From Podocnemis expansa (lineage: Eukaryota > Chordata > Testudines > Podocnemididae): a DNA stretch of 64,000 nt. Position numbers and translations under genes: made by a program. The notes beneath the pieces are model-generated. The model had not been told where the DNA came from and ran no database searches. It saw nothing but the letters and a program-made list of their open reading frames with translations. Positions 34,294 through 47,030 of the stretch are shown in pieces (the first letter of the stretch is position 1; each line of letters begins with the position of its first letter). Location: assembly GCA_007922195.1 (NCBI GenBank), contig ML681963.1:142329390-142393389 (forward strand), read 5' to 3'.

Positions 34294-34644
34294 AGCACCT
34301 GCTGTGCCCCCCTGCACCTCCCCCAGCACCCTGGCCAGGGTGCTGATGGGCTCCCTGGCCAGGGTGCTGGGGGGGTGGGACTTCCTCCCAGGGTGCATAG
34401 CACCCTGGGAGGAATGTCTAACCCCTGTTTTGAAAGGGGTTGTTTTGAAACAAGGTGTCCCAACTGCCTTGTTTAGAAACAACCCTTTCGAAACAAAGGT
34501 TATTTCGATTCCACTTGAGGTTTTATTATTTCGACAGGACAGGCTCTGTCATTTTGAAATAAAGAAACTTCGTGTGGACCTGACATTTTTTATTTTGAAA
34601 CAACAGTCGTTGTTTTGAAATAAAACCCTCATGTGGACATACCC

Positions 34645-37509
34645 ATCCAGCAAACAATTCCTGTGTCAGAAGGGAATTAATTCCCTTTTGGTGTAATGTG
34701 CCTCCCTCCTCTCCAGCCAAGTACTTTAGAGTGAGGTGTAGGAAGAAGGTATGACAGAACACCTAGCTACCTTTGCAGCCTAGAAGCTAGCCAACAACAG
34801 TGAAAAGGAAGGGTGGGGTTCTGGCAACTAAGGGTGAAGGAGACAACTGCAGAGTGACAGGTGCAGGAAGGAGAGTACTTAGCAGCAAGTAGAGGCTGGC
34901 TTTTGGCAAGTTGGTAATACTTGCGTAGAAGTGGCAGAAACTCTCACACTGATTTAGAGGGTGAGCAGGAGGGATGAAAGCACAAGTCCTTCTGCGTGAG
35001 CTTTGTGTGTGTAAATCCCCATTCTTCAAAGGACTCAATGACTTCTTTTTACATTAGTCATGGACCTTTAACAGCTGATTCTCAAGCTGCTGAAACAGCA
35101 CAGTCAGGGCCCAAGACTAGATAAGACTGGATTTATCTACCATCACAAGCCTTCTGGCTTCTTCACCAAATTGTTTTGTCCAGGATATTTGCTAATCTAG
35201 TGGAAGATCCTTGTTCGTGACTGACTATGTAGTTGGTGTCTGAGCACTGAATGTATTCTTCAGACCTACCTTTAACTGAAATACCAATGACTCAGAGGAA
35301 TAAGATGCATGAAAGTCTAACTTTTGGAGAGGTGCCACCTTTGAATTCAGAACCACCAATAAATTTTATTGTGGGTGTCTTCAAGGAAATCCTGTTATGA
35401 AAATTTTATCGGGCTCTTAATCATTCCTCATACTTGGGCCTCAACAATTGAAACTTAGTACAGAGTCTTTTCAACCTTTGAAAAAATAACTTATATGGGG
35501 GAAAAAATCAGTAAAAGATATAAAGCCTGAATTAAACCTGAATTTTGGATAATTAAACAAGTCCTTCATACAGAATGTTTCACAGCAAACAGTTGTGGGC
35601 CAAGTGCAGATACCTTGTGAGCAGATATAATTGCATTGACTTTAGTGGAGTTACAGCTGTTCACACCAGATCTGAACTTAGCCCAGTGTTTATAGGACAG
35701 CAATTAGTACATCAAACATATGTTCAATTAATAAACCACTCAGAGAACTAAAATAGCTTAGGCAGGAACATTCACAGGGGTGTAAAGCAGTGTAGCACCC
35801 ATTGTAATTCCATGGAAGCTGATTACCTAACTCCCTTAGGTTCTTTTGCAAAGTCAAGCTCTGAAGTGTAAAATTTAGGAATTACATGTAAAATTTATCT
35901 TCATTGCAGCATGCCAGGGCAGGGCTTATGCTACACTTTTATCTCACCTATAGTCTCAAAATATGGGACTGAAGTGATGTATTGGCCTGTTGCCAAATGA
36001 ATTAATGGTGCTTATAAACTTTTTTTACTATTCAGCATTGAAATGGTGATATGAGATTTGGTGGTGGAGAGGAAGGGGATAACAGAGGCCCTGGTTTACT
36101 TGTTCTTTTGGCAAATATCCCACAGCATGTATTCCATAGTTGAAAGCTTATTGATAAAAGAGAAGAAGGAACAAGAAATTAAAATAAGCATTTATAATGA
36201 AACTGAAATTGATTGACTATGCAAAACAAACCTAATAAGCCCTTTAGAGTCATTTTCCTTTTGGAGGCAAATTACTGAAGCCCCTTATTTTTGGAATAAG
36301 TGTTCCTTGATGGAAAGCACAAGGAAGTGGTTAATATTACTTTCAGTCCTGAGGTGTAAAGAGTATTTTGTTCCTCCTATTTCTAACAAAAAGACAGACA
36401 CAATGTGGAAGAGAGATAGGATATAAAGGGGAATGGAATACAACTTTTGTTGATATATTTAGAACACAGGATGGCTGGTCAGTCATGAATAGATATTTTG
36501 CCTAGCACTCTGGCTTACATTCTCGCCAGGGTGTCATTTGATTCGGTCTTTTCTTCTTATGAAGGGCAGGACTCTAGTCATCTCACTTTACTGTGCTAAT
36601 ACAATGCAACTGATTTCTAGATTTGATGAAAAGATGAGAGAATAAGAGATAGGCCAGGAGGAAGGAAGTTGGATTGAGTGTGGGAGAGGGCAAGCAATAC
36701 AAACACAAAGAAACAGAACAGAATATTACATGTCTTTTTGGTTCTGACAAGTATATGGCTCTACTGATGGGCTGAGGATAAGATGTCATGGAGATATGAT
36801 GATTTTCAGAACTCATAAGCAAAAACCAAAGCTCTTTGAAGATCTAAGTCTATTGGCCTCTGCTCAGAAAGAATAGCTTTCAGTCTATTCTGTTCCTTAT
36901 ACCTTAGGGGCAAGAAAGATGAGATCAGACAAGATGGGCTGGATGCAAGGTAGGGTGGGAGATGAATTTTTTTCCTGCAATCTCTTTATAAGGAACCCCA
37001 AAAGGGGAAATGGGTCACTTCCTCATTATTTTATCACAGGTCCCAAATAGGTCATCTCCTCATTATTTTGGCAGCAGTTACCCCATTATTTTTTTCACAC
37101 ATGAAGCCTAATATCTGAAATACCAATTTTGATCCATTAACTTCTAATGATTCTTTACAAAGAGCTATTTCAACAACCCTTGAATCATGTCACCAGGCCC
37201 TTTTGGCTTGGGCTGATACAGTTTCTTTGTCTGGTTTGTTTGGAACTGTTTACAACACAACAACTTGATCTATTTTCCATGGCTAATTTCCAAATAGACC
37301 AAAAGATGTAGGTTATTGTGACTTTTTTTTAACTTGCACATGTTTTTCACATTTGAGCTGACTACTGGGGGAAAATTTTAGATGCAGTAATCATGACAGG
37401 CCTTATGGTGGTTGCTGTGCAAAGGTGAATTTCATCAAGTGAGAATAAGATATGTTATTCTAACACTTGTGACAACATCACAACCCTTTTGCACTCATTC
37501 TTAAGGTCT
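34645..37509. other. Gene-free background
   Basis: A long AT-rich stretch. I find no gene, no element ends and no LINE motifs in it; it may be host unique sequence or very old repeats. Confidence 0.4.
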
Positions 37510-37605
37510 CAAGGGGCAGCCGTGTTACTCTAGTTCGGTAAACCAAACTAGGAGTCCTGTGGCATCTAAAGACTAACAAAATTATTTATTGCATTTTTAA
37601 GGGAA
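37510..37605 (+). repeat. Foldback repeat, left arm
   Basis: AAGGGGCAGCCGTGTTACTC, AGGAGTCCTGTGGCATCTAA and AAGACTAACAAAATTATTTA match the left arm of 12901-13099 in order. The right arm is absent. Confidence 0.6.
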
Positions 37606-38198
37606 ATTGTGAGATGCTAAGCACTTTGCTAGGATCAACTGACTTCACTGAAACCATACTGATTTATACTAGTAGAGAATTTGACCCTATGTATATTGTT
37701 CCTGATTCAGTAAATCTATATATCAGAGAGGAAGAGTATAACTCAGAAACATTCATGCCAGAAGATTGCTGTCCCTTTTACACTAGAACTTGGAGTCATA
37801 GAGCCAGGTCCTTAGCTCTTATAAATCTACATAACTCTACTGCTTTCAGTAGAAATATACTGACAGACACATGCTGAGGATTTGGTCCATAGTGTAGGGC
37901 CTGAGAGGTGCCAAATGGATAGCGGAGTAACCCTTTACAAGAAATGTTAAACTAAGGTCCTTTATGCTCACCTCTGGAGCCTCTCCAGAGGTGGGCCTAA
38001 GCTGTAAAGTTCAGTCCTGTATTAAAACCTTCCCAAAGTTCAGGAGTGTTTGGATCTGGGCCATGTTCCTTTCTGTTACCTGTGTCTATAGCCTAACCTA
38101 TACAAATGTAGATCTGTTCTACATGTATGCAAAGCAAGGATAAAATTATTTTTAAAGTTCATGTATTTACCTACTGCTGGCTCTGAGCAAGTATCAGA
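37606..38198. other. Gene-free background
   Basis: An 87-codon open frame (37614-37877) resembles nothing I know. No other features. Confidence 0.4.
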
Positions 38199-39150
38199 GG
38201 ATATGTCTACACTTGAAGAGTTAAGTTGACTTAACTAGTCGACTAAACTTTTCAAGTGTAGACATGATGGAGGGCCACATCTTCCCATTGAGAAGGGACC
38301 TGCAGCTCCATCCTCACCAGGACCTGTGGTTCCCCCCTGAGAACGGACCCGCAGCTCCCTTCTCACTCGGACCTGCAGCTTCCCAGCAAGAAGGAAGCCT
38401 GTACTCCCTTCTCCCCGGGAAGCCACAGTTCCCTTTGCAGCAGGGAGCCATGGCTCCCTTCTTGTCAGGGAGTGATGGCTCTTAGGGAGATAGGAGCCAC
38501 TGGGGCTCCTTGGCATAAGGGAGCCACTGGGGATCCCCAGAAAAGGGAGCTGCCAGGACTCCCTGGCACAAGGGAGCTGTGTGGCCGGAGACCCAGTCAG
38601 AGCGGTGGGGGATTCCTTCACTGATCGAGCCCCGGCCAGGCTGGCAGGAGATTCTCTCACTGCTGGAGACCCAGTGGGGGATTCCCTTCCTGCTGGAGCC
38701 CTGCTTGGGGAGCCCCATGTGACTCTCTTCTCCCCAGGAAGCTGCAGCATCCTGGCAAGAAGGGAGCCATGGTTCCCTTCTTCCTGGGGACCTGCGGCTT
38801 CCTTCTCCTTGGGGACCTTCCTGGCAGAATGGAGCCCTGGCTCCCTTCTTGCTTGGGACCAAATCCCAGCAAAAAGGGAGCTGTGACTCCTTTGTCCCAG
38901 GGAGCCATAACTCCCTTGTCCCCTCCCTAGGTCAACTTAGGCTATTTAGTTGACCTAGGGCATCCACACTGGTTTTAGGTCAACTTAATACATCAAGTTA
39001 GCTGTTAAGTCAGCGTAACTACTGGTAGTTATTAAGTCAACTTAAGGACACCCCTAGGTTGACTTAATGAAAGCCTGATGTGGACGTGGAGTAATTTAAG
39101 TTGACTTAAGCATCCTTAAGTTGACCTAGGTTGCAAGTGTAGACATACCC
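38199..39150. mobile_element. Harbinger-type MITE with minisatellite core, TTAAGTCGACTTAA family (copy J)
   Basis: A 952-bp element with ends GGATATGTCTACACTTG / CAAGTGTAGACATACCC and a perfect AGA duplication (38196-38198, 39151-39153). TTAAGTTGACTTAA-type palindromes lie near both ends. The centre is a run of about 25-bp repeats (38287-38925). Confidence 0.88.
38287..38925. repeat. Degenerate ~25-bp minisatellite inside copy J
   Basis: Successive units start GGGACC or GGGAGC and end with a CTCCCTTCT-like half, for example GGGAGCCATGGCTCCCTTCT at 38444. I count roughly twenty units, in two runs separated by a different segment (about 38578-38700). Many units are partly self-complementary. 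Confidence 0.75.
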
Positions 39151-39312
39151 AGAGTATGCACCCAGGAGGAATAGGGCATTATGAAACAGCAGGAGTCCAG
39201 GAAAGACAGCATGGTGAAGGGACAATGAACAGGAAAGAATGTGGCCTAAGGTAAGCAGAGTAGGTGACATGTTGTGTCACTTTATAAAAAGGGTATACAA
39301 AATTATAGACCT
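39151..39312. other. Gene-free background
   Basis: Short unassigned spacer between copy J and a LINE fragment. Confidence 0.4.
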
Positions 39313-39450
39313 GGGTAATTATAGGCCTGGCAGCCTGACATCGATCCCAGGCAACACAATGGTGCATCTGATAAGTGACTCAGTGAATAAAGAAAGGTAA
39401 GGCAATTAATGCAGATGAACATGCAAATCAACTGAAAATCGACCTGTTTG
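39313..39450 (+). mobile_element. CR1-like LINE RT fragment
   Basis: GGGTAATTATAGGCCTGGCA, then TGACATCGATCCCAGGCAAC and GATAAGTGACTCAGTGAATA correspond to the NYRP...LTSIPGK...EQ region at the start of the CR1 reverse transcriptase (compare 23345-23395). It is short and heavily decayed. Confidence 0.6.
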
Positions 39451-40718
39451 TTAAATGAACTCACCTGTTTTGACACTATTTACATCTTACAAATCTGTCC
39501 TTGTAGATGTATTCCATTTAATGGGAAAGAACAAGCATAAAACACAAATATCAATGCACCTACCATGGCCTATTCTGTCAGGTTATCAGCATTGTGAAAG
39601 AGCTTAAAAGAAGAGAAAATTTGTCATGAAATGGGCACAAAATGGAAAACCGCTAAAGGAAGAAATTCCACCCTTCACTAAAAATTTGCACTTGAGAGGT
39701 TGTTGTCAAGGTCAGGATTAGGTCAAGAACGGAAAGGAACTGCATTTTAAAACACTTTATCCTCTGGTTATTTGTGTTTTGTCACTCATCCATCGCTAAT
39801 GTCTTCCTGCTTGTCATGGGAAATACTACTGTGGAATGACAGAGATGAGTCTGACAATATGCATAACCCTGACGGATCTATCTCCTCCTTAAATCAGACT
39901 TTCCTCATAAACCTGTCTTCAACACTATTTTCTCTTATTGCACTGGGACAGCAGTAAAGCAGGATCTTCAACTAGGATTCAACTTCTGACAGCCCCTATC
40001 TACTGAGATTTCAGCAGCTGCACTCAAAAACAACAGCATTTTGTAGTGACATTGGTAGTAGCAATGGTATAATAAAAATGCTATTCACTTTACCAACAGA
40101 GACATGAACAGAGATAGTCTGTGGGGCTGCACCTCTCCTGTGATTTTTGAAACTAAGAAATGACCAGATTAATCTACATTTTAATTAAAAATGGTAGGGT
40201 ATTTAGTCCTTTTTGTCACAAAAATGATAATAAAAATATAAACCAATGTGACTGTGTTGTGTAGATACTGGGGCAGAATTGATTTGGTGGTTTAACCCTC
40301 AGCTTACACAAATAATTTTATTTTATTTTTTTTTACAGTGGATAGGACATTCCTTAATAGGTAGTTGGCTGGTTGGCTGGAATATCAGAAAAGTGGAGAG
40401 CTTAATAGATATCTTGAGGGTTTAATTGCTTCCTTTGCTAAAATAGTTCAAACACATGAAAGTTTTGCTACCAGCCTGATCCTCAGCTTTATGATTTTCA
40501 GCCATACTGACTAAAACTCATCTTTTAGCAATGTTAGTCACATTCATGAACTGCTGGAAGGCCTTCAGATCCCAGGATGATGGGTGTGTAATGAAAACCT
40601 GAATAGAACAGAATTCAGATCCCATAAGAAATTTTTTTAAAAAATGCTTTTTATGAGAGCACCTAGAGGTTTTCACTGCAATGGATCCCCATTGTTCTGG
40701 GTACGATACAAACCCATA
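39451..40718. other. Gene-free background
   Basis: AT-rich, nothing assigned. Confidence 0.4.
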
Positions 40719-41010
40719 AGGTATGTCTACACTTAGAGCTGAATTTGAATTGATTGTCATCAATTCGAATTCTATTAAGTGCATGGACACACTTGCTTTC
40801 ATCAGTTCGAACTGAGGAACTTCTCAGTTCAAACTGATGAAAGCTGACTTTGAATTTGTCAAACCTTGTTTGACTTTGAAGTCGCAGTCAATTCGAACTG
40901 AATAATTAGAATTGATGAAGTGTGGCCATGCCAATCTGAATTACTCAGTTCGAACTGACCATCTTGCCACACTTCCCATGTTCCCCCCCACCCATTCGAA
41001 CTGGCAGGTC
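40719..41010. mobile_element. Partial Harbinger-type element, TCAGTTCGAACTGA family (copy K)
   Basis: Left end AGGTATGTCTACACT with palindromes such as TCAGTTCGAACTGA (40802-40815, exact). At 40957-40980 lies the reverse complement of the left hairpin (GTGTGGCAAGATGG), so this copy is inverted relative to F, G and I. The right end is not recognisable and is probably lost. Confidence 0.6.
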
Positions 41011-42559
41011 CTGTCCATGGAGATGTTACTTTCGTATAAGTACACCTAGCACTGGCAGTTTCAGTGGTTTTTAACATAATATCATCTTTTCTGTAGCTTA
41101 GCTAAGAATTAGGCTCTCTAATAAATTTGTAACTGAAAATATTTATGCTGAAAAAATTCAATAGATAGATCAGTTATTCTACAAGCGTATATTCAGGACA
41201 ATATTTAGAGCATCCAAAATGTCATACATCACAGAAAGGAATCATAAAATAATAACTTCATTAATAGACTTTTCATGGAATCATGTTTACTCTTCTCAAG
41301 AACTAGGTTCCAAAAGAAAGTAGAAGGGGAGCATAACTGCATCTTTTTACAGATGCAGAAAGCCACATAGGCAGTGCAGAAGAGTTTTGGTTGTCATTTT
41401 GAACCACATCCTGCCCACAGAGTCTGCCTGCTTTGAACCTATGCAGAGTTCCTCACACAGTCTTATTGCTTGGGCTTTGTGCATATGACATGGACTAATT
41501 TCTCCAAAAAATACAGCTACTTTACAGTTTCACATTAACAATTACCTGAAAATGTGAACCTGGCAGCCAATGCTCTCATCATGTTCTCTCTGCAGAAAAA
41601 CAGAATAACTTGACAGTCCATTTAAGTTTCAGATTTAGTGATATATTCAAGATCTGTTTTAAGTTATCTTTAAGTTTCAATTTGTGATGTTTTCTCATGC
41701 TGAATAGTGCCCTATATACCATGTGTAGTCCAAATGGATTTGATGAGATTAAGCTGTGGCATAAGGTGCAATTCATCATCTGTACTCTAGCAAATAAGAA
41801 TACCATTTGTTAATACTTAATAAAATACAACTGTCCCCAATTACTTCTCCCTGTGACAAATAAAGTCCTATATAGCAGGAATTTCTCATTTTGTTTCTCT
41901 CTCCAGTGTTCAAACACAATAACAATATATGGCAAGGAAAGGAGAGAAACAACCTTCTTAGGAAAATTTGTAAGGCTACATTGAAAAGGGAGTGTACAAA
42001 GATGAAATATATAATAAAATATTTAAAATAAACATATGTATACAACACAAAAGAGCCAATCAGGCCCTAAAAATGAAGCAGAGAGCACAAGCAAGGCAGG
42101 ACAGAAATGAAGAGTAATTAGCTAAGGAAAAACAGCTGCAAAAATCAATTTCGACTGGAAAATAAATGTGATGCCAGAAAACAATAGCGATTTTAGGAAA
42201 GCAAATGAAGACAGAATAAAAAATATGGTTGAATGAAGCAGAAAGATAGTGAAGTTTGAAAGAAATATATGTGGGAAAAGAAATAATGAGGGAAGACACA
42301 CTAATAGACTAATGACAGATATTGCTTACTAAACACCACAATGAAGCAGAAGAAAAATCTGGTTATATGAAGCCCATACAAATGAAGTGTTTGACATTTT
42401 CTACTCTAGACTTGCAAATTTTTCCTACCCATTCACCTAGGGATAGCTATTTTTAAAAAGCATGAGTAAATCATTCCATTCTTTGGGTCTTATTCTGATA
42501 TCACTCAGACTAATTTGATACACATGTAATTCTGCCAAATAAGTGGAGTTACTTCTGAG
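41011..42559. other. Gene-free background
   Basis: AT-rich. Several short open frames on the minus strand are rich in Ile/Phe/Leu, as expected from base composition. No gene. Confidence 0.4.
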
Positions 42560-42835
42560 CCCTGGTCTACTGTGATTTTCAGTGGCGGTTGACAGCAGAT
42601 ACGCAAGGCATGTAAAATACCTTGCATATCTGCCAGCAACTTTCTAAGCTGCTGGGACACACAGGGTGAAGCCAACTGTGAATGGCTTGAGGTCGGCTTT
42701 CAGCAATTCCTGTTGGGGTGTAAGGAGTTGCTATGACAACTTCCGGAGCACAGCAGCAAGTTCATACTCGCCGTACATTATGCCCAGAAGATTGCGCTGA
42801 CAGTGGTGATTTTGCTGCTGTCGGTCTAGACATAC
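42560..42835. mobile_element. Non-autonomous DNA element related to 7280-7480
   Basis: Bounded by TCTGAG on both sides (42554-42559, 42836-42841). Left end CCCTGGTCTACTGTG, right end GGTCTAGACATAC. The reverse complement shares GGCAGCAAAATCGCC-like and TGCGGTACTCC-like segments with 7280-7480. The superfamily is uncertain. Confidence 0.55.
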
Positions 42836-44053
42836 TCTGAGTTACACAAGTGTAACTGAAAGGAGAGGTGGGCTCTGCATGCCTCTGCAAGTGCCCTTTT
42901 CAGTTTCAAACTGAATGGGTGATCATGAAAAAATCAAAACAAAGATTGCACCCCTAGTCAATGTCAACCCCCCCCCCAAGTTTCTATTAGATTACCTCAC
43001 TGTCATGCAGAGGCTAGAGCCACATCCTAAGCCCTCACAGCCTTCTATAGAAATGGGGGATCAAGCAGGTTAAGCTACACTGAGCCAGTATCTTCACAAA
43101 GGTATGCAACTTGCTGCATGACAGAGAGCTAAATGCGCTTAACCAGTAACTTGATAAGTTCCCTGTCTGTGAAATATGCCGAACAAGCCAGAGACATGGC
43201 ACCAGTAGCCTTAAAAAAGCTTGTGTTCATGTCAGCTCAGTAAGTTTCAGGGACTGAGCAGATAACAGTGACAGAGAAAGACATTGAGTCAGTGACCTCA
43301 CACAATGCCCCTTCATAGCAGCTAAGCAGTCTAGAGGTGCTGACCAGCATCTTCACAAAATCTATGCCCTTATAACAAATCAGCCTGTGACAGAGACCTA
43401 GCCCTTGATAAGACCCCAGCTAAAATAGGATGCAGAACAAGTAACTCTCACAATAGTAAAGGTGCAATAATCTCCTTGGGTACATTTCCATTGCCTGGCA
43501 GTGAGCCTCTAGTCCAAATCAACTGAGCCACAATTGCATAGCTCACGCTACCACACTAAAAATAGCTGAGAAGAGAGAGCATTTAAGATGCATCTTAGAT
43601 CCTGAAGCCCACTCTGTTTCCTTGGCTTCAGAGCTGTACTTTGGACTGTACTCAAGCCCAAGCAACTGCTTAGAAGCACTGAATACACAGCTATTTTTGC
43701 ATTGCAGCATGAGGCCTACAAGCACAATGCTACTGATCCATGTGTGGAGGCTCATTGCCACAGGTTACCACTGGGTGGGTAGATATACCAACTGTGATGT
43801 GGGCTTTCACAACAGTAACTGGAAATCACAGCCTTCAAAGAAAGCTGTGCTTTGAAATCATCTCAGTGTGGGAAGCTTGGTTTGCAGACTCAGTAGCAAG
43901 GTTATCATTTTGTCTTCACATCTACGGGACTTTTTCATCTAGAGCAGTACATTTTAAAACAAAAGAGGGTGGTGACCAGAACAAGCGCTGCAAGAAAATA
44001 TTTGCATGATTAGGAAAACTATTGATGAAAAGTTGTGTTTCCACCACTTATGA
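42836..44053. other. Gene-free background
   Basis: No gene. A C-run lies at about 42969. Confidence 0.4.
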
Positions 44054-44233
44054 TAGGGGTCGCAAACTCACAACCCGTGGGCTGCATGTGGCCCCTAAAG
44101 TTATTTCCTGTGGCCTGCAACACTATCATAATTTGCAATATTGTTATATGAAAAGGTTTCAGTGGTGTGGCCCTCAGGCTAATGTACTAGGACTCATGTG
44201 GCCCTTGTGGCAATTTGAGTTTGAGACCCCCTG
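44054..44233. mobile_element. hAT-type MITE
   Basis: A 180-bp element with ends TAGGGGTCGCAAACTC / GAGTTTGAGACCCCCTG and flanking octamers ACTTATGA (44046-44053) and ACTTATGC (44234-44241). Octamer duplications and CAGGGGT-type ends are hAT hallmarks. The repeated GTGGCCC motifs inside are common in this type of MITE. Confidence 0.85.
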
Positions 44234-45681
44234 ACTTATGCAATAAATGTGAGGTCAGGGTTTCTAGTAGAACTGGTTGAGAAATTTTATTTTTATCACA
44301 ACATTTTGTGGGGAAAACAAATTAAAGGTTTTTCGTTGAAACACCCAAACCTCAAAATATCCATTTAATCCAAAATCCCTTTTTCACTAAAAAAAAATTG
44401 ATGGAAGATTTTTTTCACAATCTTAGTTTCTACCGAAAAAGAAATCCTTTGTGTTTCCCACTGTACAATTTAGTGTGTTTTTGTCACATCTTTGTCACTG
44501 GAGTGATTGCTATAAGATCTCCATGATGAACACAAGGAGAGCACAGTCCATAAAAATGGGTGGGTCAAATGTTTGCAAAACCTTGCCTTTACTTTATGAA
44601 ACACTTGGTGTGATTTGATGGCAGATTTAATGCACAAATTTAATGCACACAGAGACACACAGTTAATCTACAGACCTGAACAAACATTAGCAGAGGAAAT
44701 ACCTTTTCTGCAGATAGTGACCCATCGAGGTACTAACAGACCAGATTTCCAGTTGCAGCCCTCATAGGAAGAAACTAGGCATACAGGCCTGGTTGCATTT
44801 AAAATAAAAATGCACATGTAAGAATAAAAAACACTTGTATATGTTTTCCTCATAAGCTTTCTGCTCAGTAGGATCAGATTTCACAAATACTTCTGGGCTC
44901 TGTTATAAAGGTAATTTTAGCTGGAGTTATACTGCACATTATGTACAGGACAATGAAGCTGTATGAGGTTATGACCCAGTAATGGATCAGAACTCATTTT
45001 GAAGAAACACTACATGATGTACCAACCTTTCTTCAGTGTCTGCAGATCTGGTTAGCTGGAATTCATCACAGTGAAGCCTTTTATATTTGACATTCAGAGC
45101 TGCCAACAAGCCATTGTGTTCACTCGTGCCTCTAGATGGTTTCATAAAATGTGTATTGTATACAGAGTCCAGACAAAATGGTTCAGCTTGAACTGAGAGT
45201 TTGCTGGAGATGAACTGTTTTTGGGATTTGAAAAAGTTGGCTTAACTTTTTAGTAAAAATGTTAGTTATTTTCATATATCTGTGTGTAATTCCTGATTCT
45301 ATCTGGGATGAGAAACAAATGGGTTTTAGGAGGCTCTTCCAGCTTGATTAGTATCAATGCACCAGAAATGTCTCAAGAAAGAATGTTTTGGGCACTTTCC
45401 AGCCCAGTTTTGCTGATTCATGAAGGTTTGCTAAAGTTTGGATGCTGCAAGATTTTGGATATTTATCCTTCTCAAATAACCATGATTAGCTAATTAGTAG
45501 CATAATGCTTCACCACCTTTCTTGTTTCTTGCTCATAATACACATGGATGTTTATTAACATTCTTAATACACTTAAACATCTATAAATTGGGTCCAAATT
45601 GTTCCACCCATATCTGTGACCAGATAGGACACGCCTGATGGGTAATGACAGCCTAAATTTTCTGTTACTGAGATTCTCTGA
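44234..45681. other. Gene-free background
   Basis: AT-rich, nothing assigned. Confidence 0.4.
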
Positions 45682-46195
45682 GGGTGTGTTCACACAGCAT
45701 TCTTATTTCAAAACAACAGAGGTTGTTTTGAAATAAGAAGGACCATGGCCACACGACGTACGGCCATTTCAAAATAAGCAAACTCCTTGTTTCAAAATGG
45801 CAGCTATCCTTTTAAAACAGCTTAAACCCCATCCATTTTGAAGGGACAGTTATTTCGAAACCAACGGTTTCAACAACGTTAGGACATGTTATTTCAAAAC
45901 AATTGTTTCGAAATAACTATGGACCTTCCTCCCAGGATGCTTAGCACCCTGGGAGGAAGGGCCACCCTACCTCAGTACCCTAGCCAGAGAGCCCTCAGCA
46001 CCCTGGCCAGGGTGATGAGGAAGAGCCTGGCATTCCCCTCTCCCGCCATGGGGCTTCTCCAGAGCCCCGTGGCAGGGAGCCCCGCGCACCCCTCTCCCAC
46101 CGCTGGGCTTCTCTCGAGCCCCATGGCAGGGAGACCCGTGCCCACTTCTCTTGCCGCAGGGCTGTCATACTGTCTGTTAATATGTGGCTTGCCTT
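45682..46195. mobile_element. Truncated Harbinger-type element, TTATTTCGAAATAA family (copy L)
   Basis: Starts GGGTGTGTTCACACAGC with TTATTTCAAAACAACAG-style palindromes, then the right hairpin at 45925-45959 (CTTCCTCCCAGGATGCTTAG). It therefore represents the right-hand end of an element like copy I in inverted orientation. It is cut off near 46.2 kb where DIRS sequence begins. Confidence 0.7.
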
Positions 46196-46215
46196 CCCCT
46201 CTGTCTTTTCTAGTG

Positions 46216-47030
46216 ATCAAAGTGATCAAAGGACTTTGGGCTTCAAACAGGACCCCTTCTCATGCAAACTCTGATGCTGCCATACCCTTACTTGGTTCAA
46301 CACCCCCTTTGGGATAGTGACTTCCCAGTTCAGGGGGTGATGGTGCTGGTGGAAGGTTGTGGCAGCCACAGTTGTAGCAGGGGAGTTGTCTTTATCGGGT
46401 TGGTGGAGGCCACCAAGTGGCCCAGCAGCTGTAGGCAGCACCTTGTGGTGGTCACCTGGGAATGCCTCAGCTCTGAAATGATGGTGCACATGAACTGGAA
46501 TCTCAGTAGGGGAAGTGTGGCCCTTGTTCTTGTTGAGCCTATGAACTCTATTCTCTTTTGGAGGAGAGCTTTGATTTGTCTATGTTTAGTAGGAGGCCTA
46601 GTTTGCTGCACAGGCTTCAGGTTATGGACACGCTGTGGCAGACCTGGTGTTTGGAACTTCCCCTTAACAACTAGTCACCCAAGTAAGGGTGACTCACCAT
46701 TTTCTCAGATGAGTTGCTACCACCATGATGCATTTTGTGAAAACTCTTAGGGCCAGCGAGAGGAGCCTTCTGGGTTCTTGCCTTATTGAGATATGAAAGT
46801 ATGCATCCTTCAAACTGAGGACCATGAATCAGTCCCCAAGGTCTAAGGAGGGAATGATCTGAGATAGGGATACCATTTAGAACTTTATACTTTTTAAGTG
46901 TTCAAGACCCTGAGGTCCAGAATGGGTTGTAGGCCCCTGCTTGACTTTGGGACTGGGAGGTAGTGGGAGTAGAAGCCTTTCCCTTGCTCTCTAGTGTGGA
47001 CTTTCTCTATTGCTCCCAGAGTCAGAAACC
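46216..47030 (-). pseudogene. DIRS reverse transcriptase fragment
   Basis: Minus-strand translation gives FYSHYLPVPKS followed by LQPILDLRVLN, the well-conserved entry to the DIRS reverse transcriptase palm. A shift and stops follow, then a LKDAYFHI-like segment split across frames near 46780. At 46330-46611 an open piece reads IEFIGSTRTRATLPLLRFQ and then MCTIISELRHSQVTTTRCCL, the region after the RT core leading to RNase H. The catalytic Y-x-D-D box is not visible, suggesting a deletion between about 46620 and 46760. The assignment to DIRS and not to Gypsy or LINE rests on the RPILDLR-type motif and the Gag upstream. Confidence 0.78.

Larger units (their letters stand above)
33052..34644. 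mobile_element. Large non-autonomous Harbinger-type element, TTATTTCGAAATAA family (copy I)
   Basis: A 1,593-bp element with ends GGCTGTGTCCACACG / ATGTGGACATACCC and a perfect ATC duplication (33049-33051, 34645-34647). The left hairpin is at 33229-33272 and the right hairpin at 34381-34413. The GC-rich centre contains two tandem repeat arrays (33393-33621 and 34111-34293) and none of the transposase or Myb sequence of the full element at 53451-57500. Long open frames on both strands (up to 281 residues) are low-complexity Pro/Gly/Ala/Arg text and not credible genes. Confidence 0.85.

Noticed and set aside
33501..34346. 281-residue plus-strand open frame and opposing frames of 112-197 residues
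   Set aside because: They lie in the GC-rich minisatellite core of a MITE, overlap on both strands, and consist of Pro/Gly/Ala/Arg text without domain features.
38235..38862. Open frames of 126 and 171 residues on the minus strand
   Set aside because: They are produced by the 25-bp repeat array inside copy J and show the periodicity of the array.
38287..38925. Regular short repeats resembling a CRISPR array
   Set aside because: Repeats adjoin without unique spacers, vary strongly, and lie in a transposon of a vertebrate genome.
42960..43560. Possible exon run in a moderately GC-rich stretch
   Set aside because: No open frame of notable length with splice sites was found, and no protein similarity was recognised.
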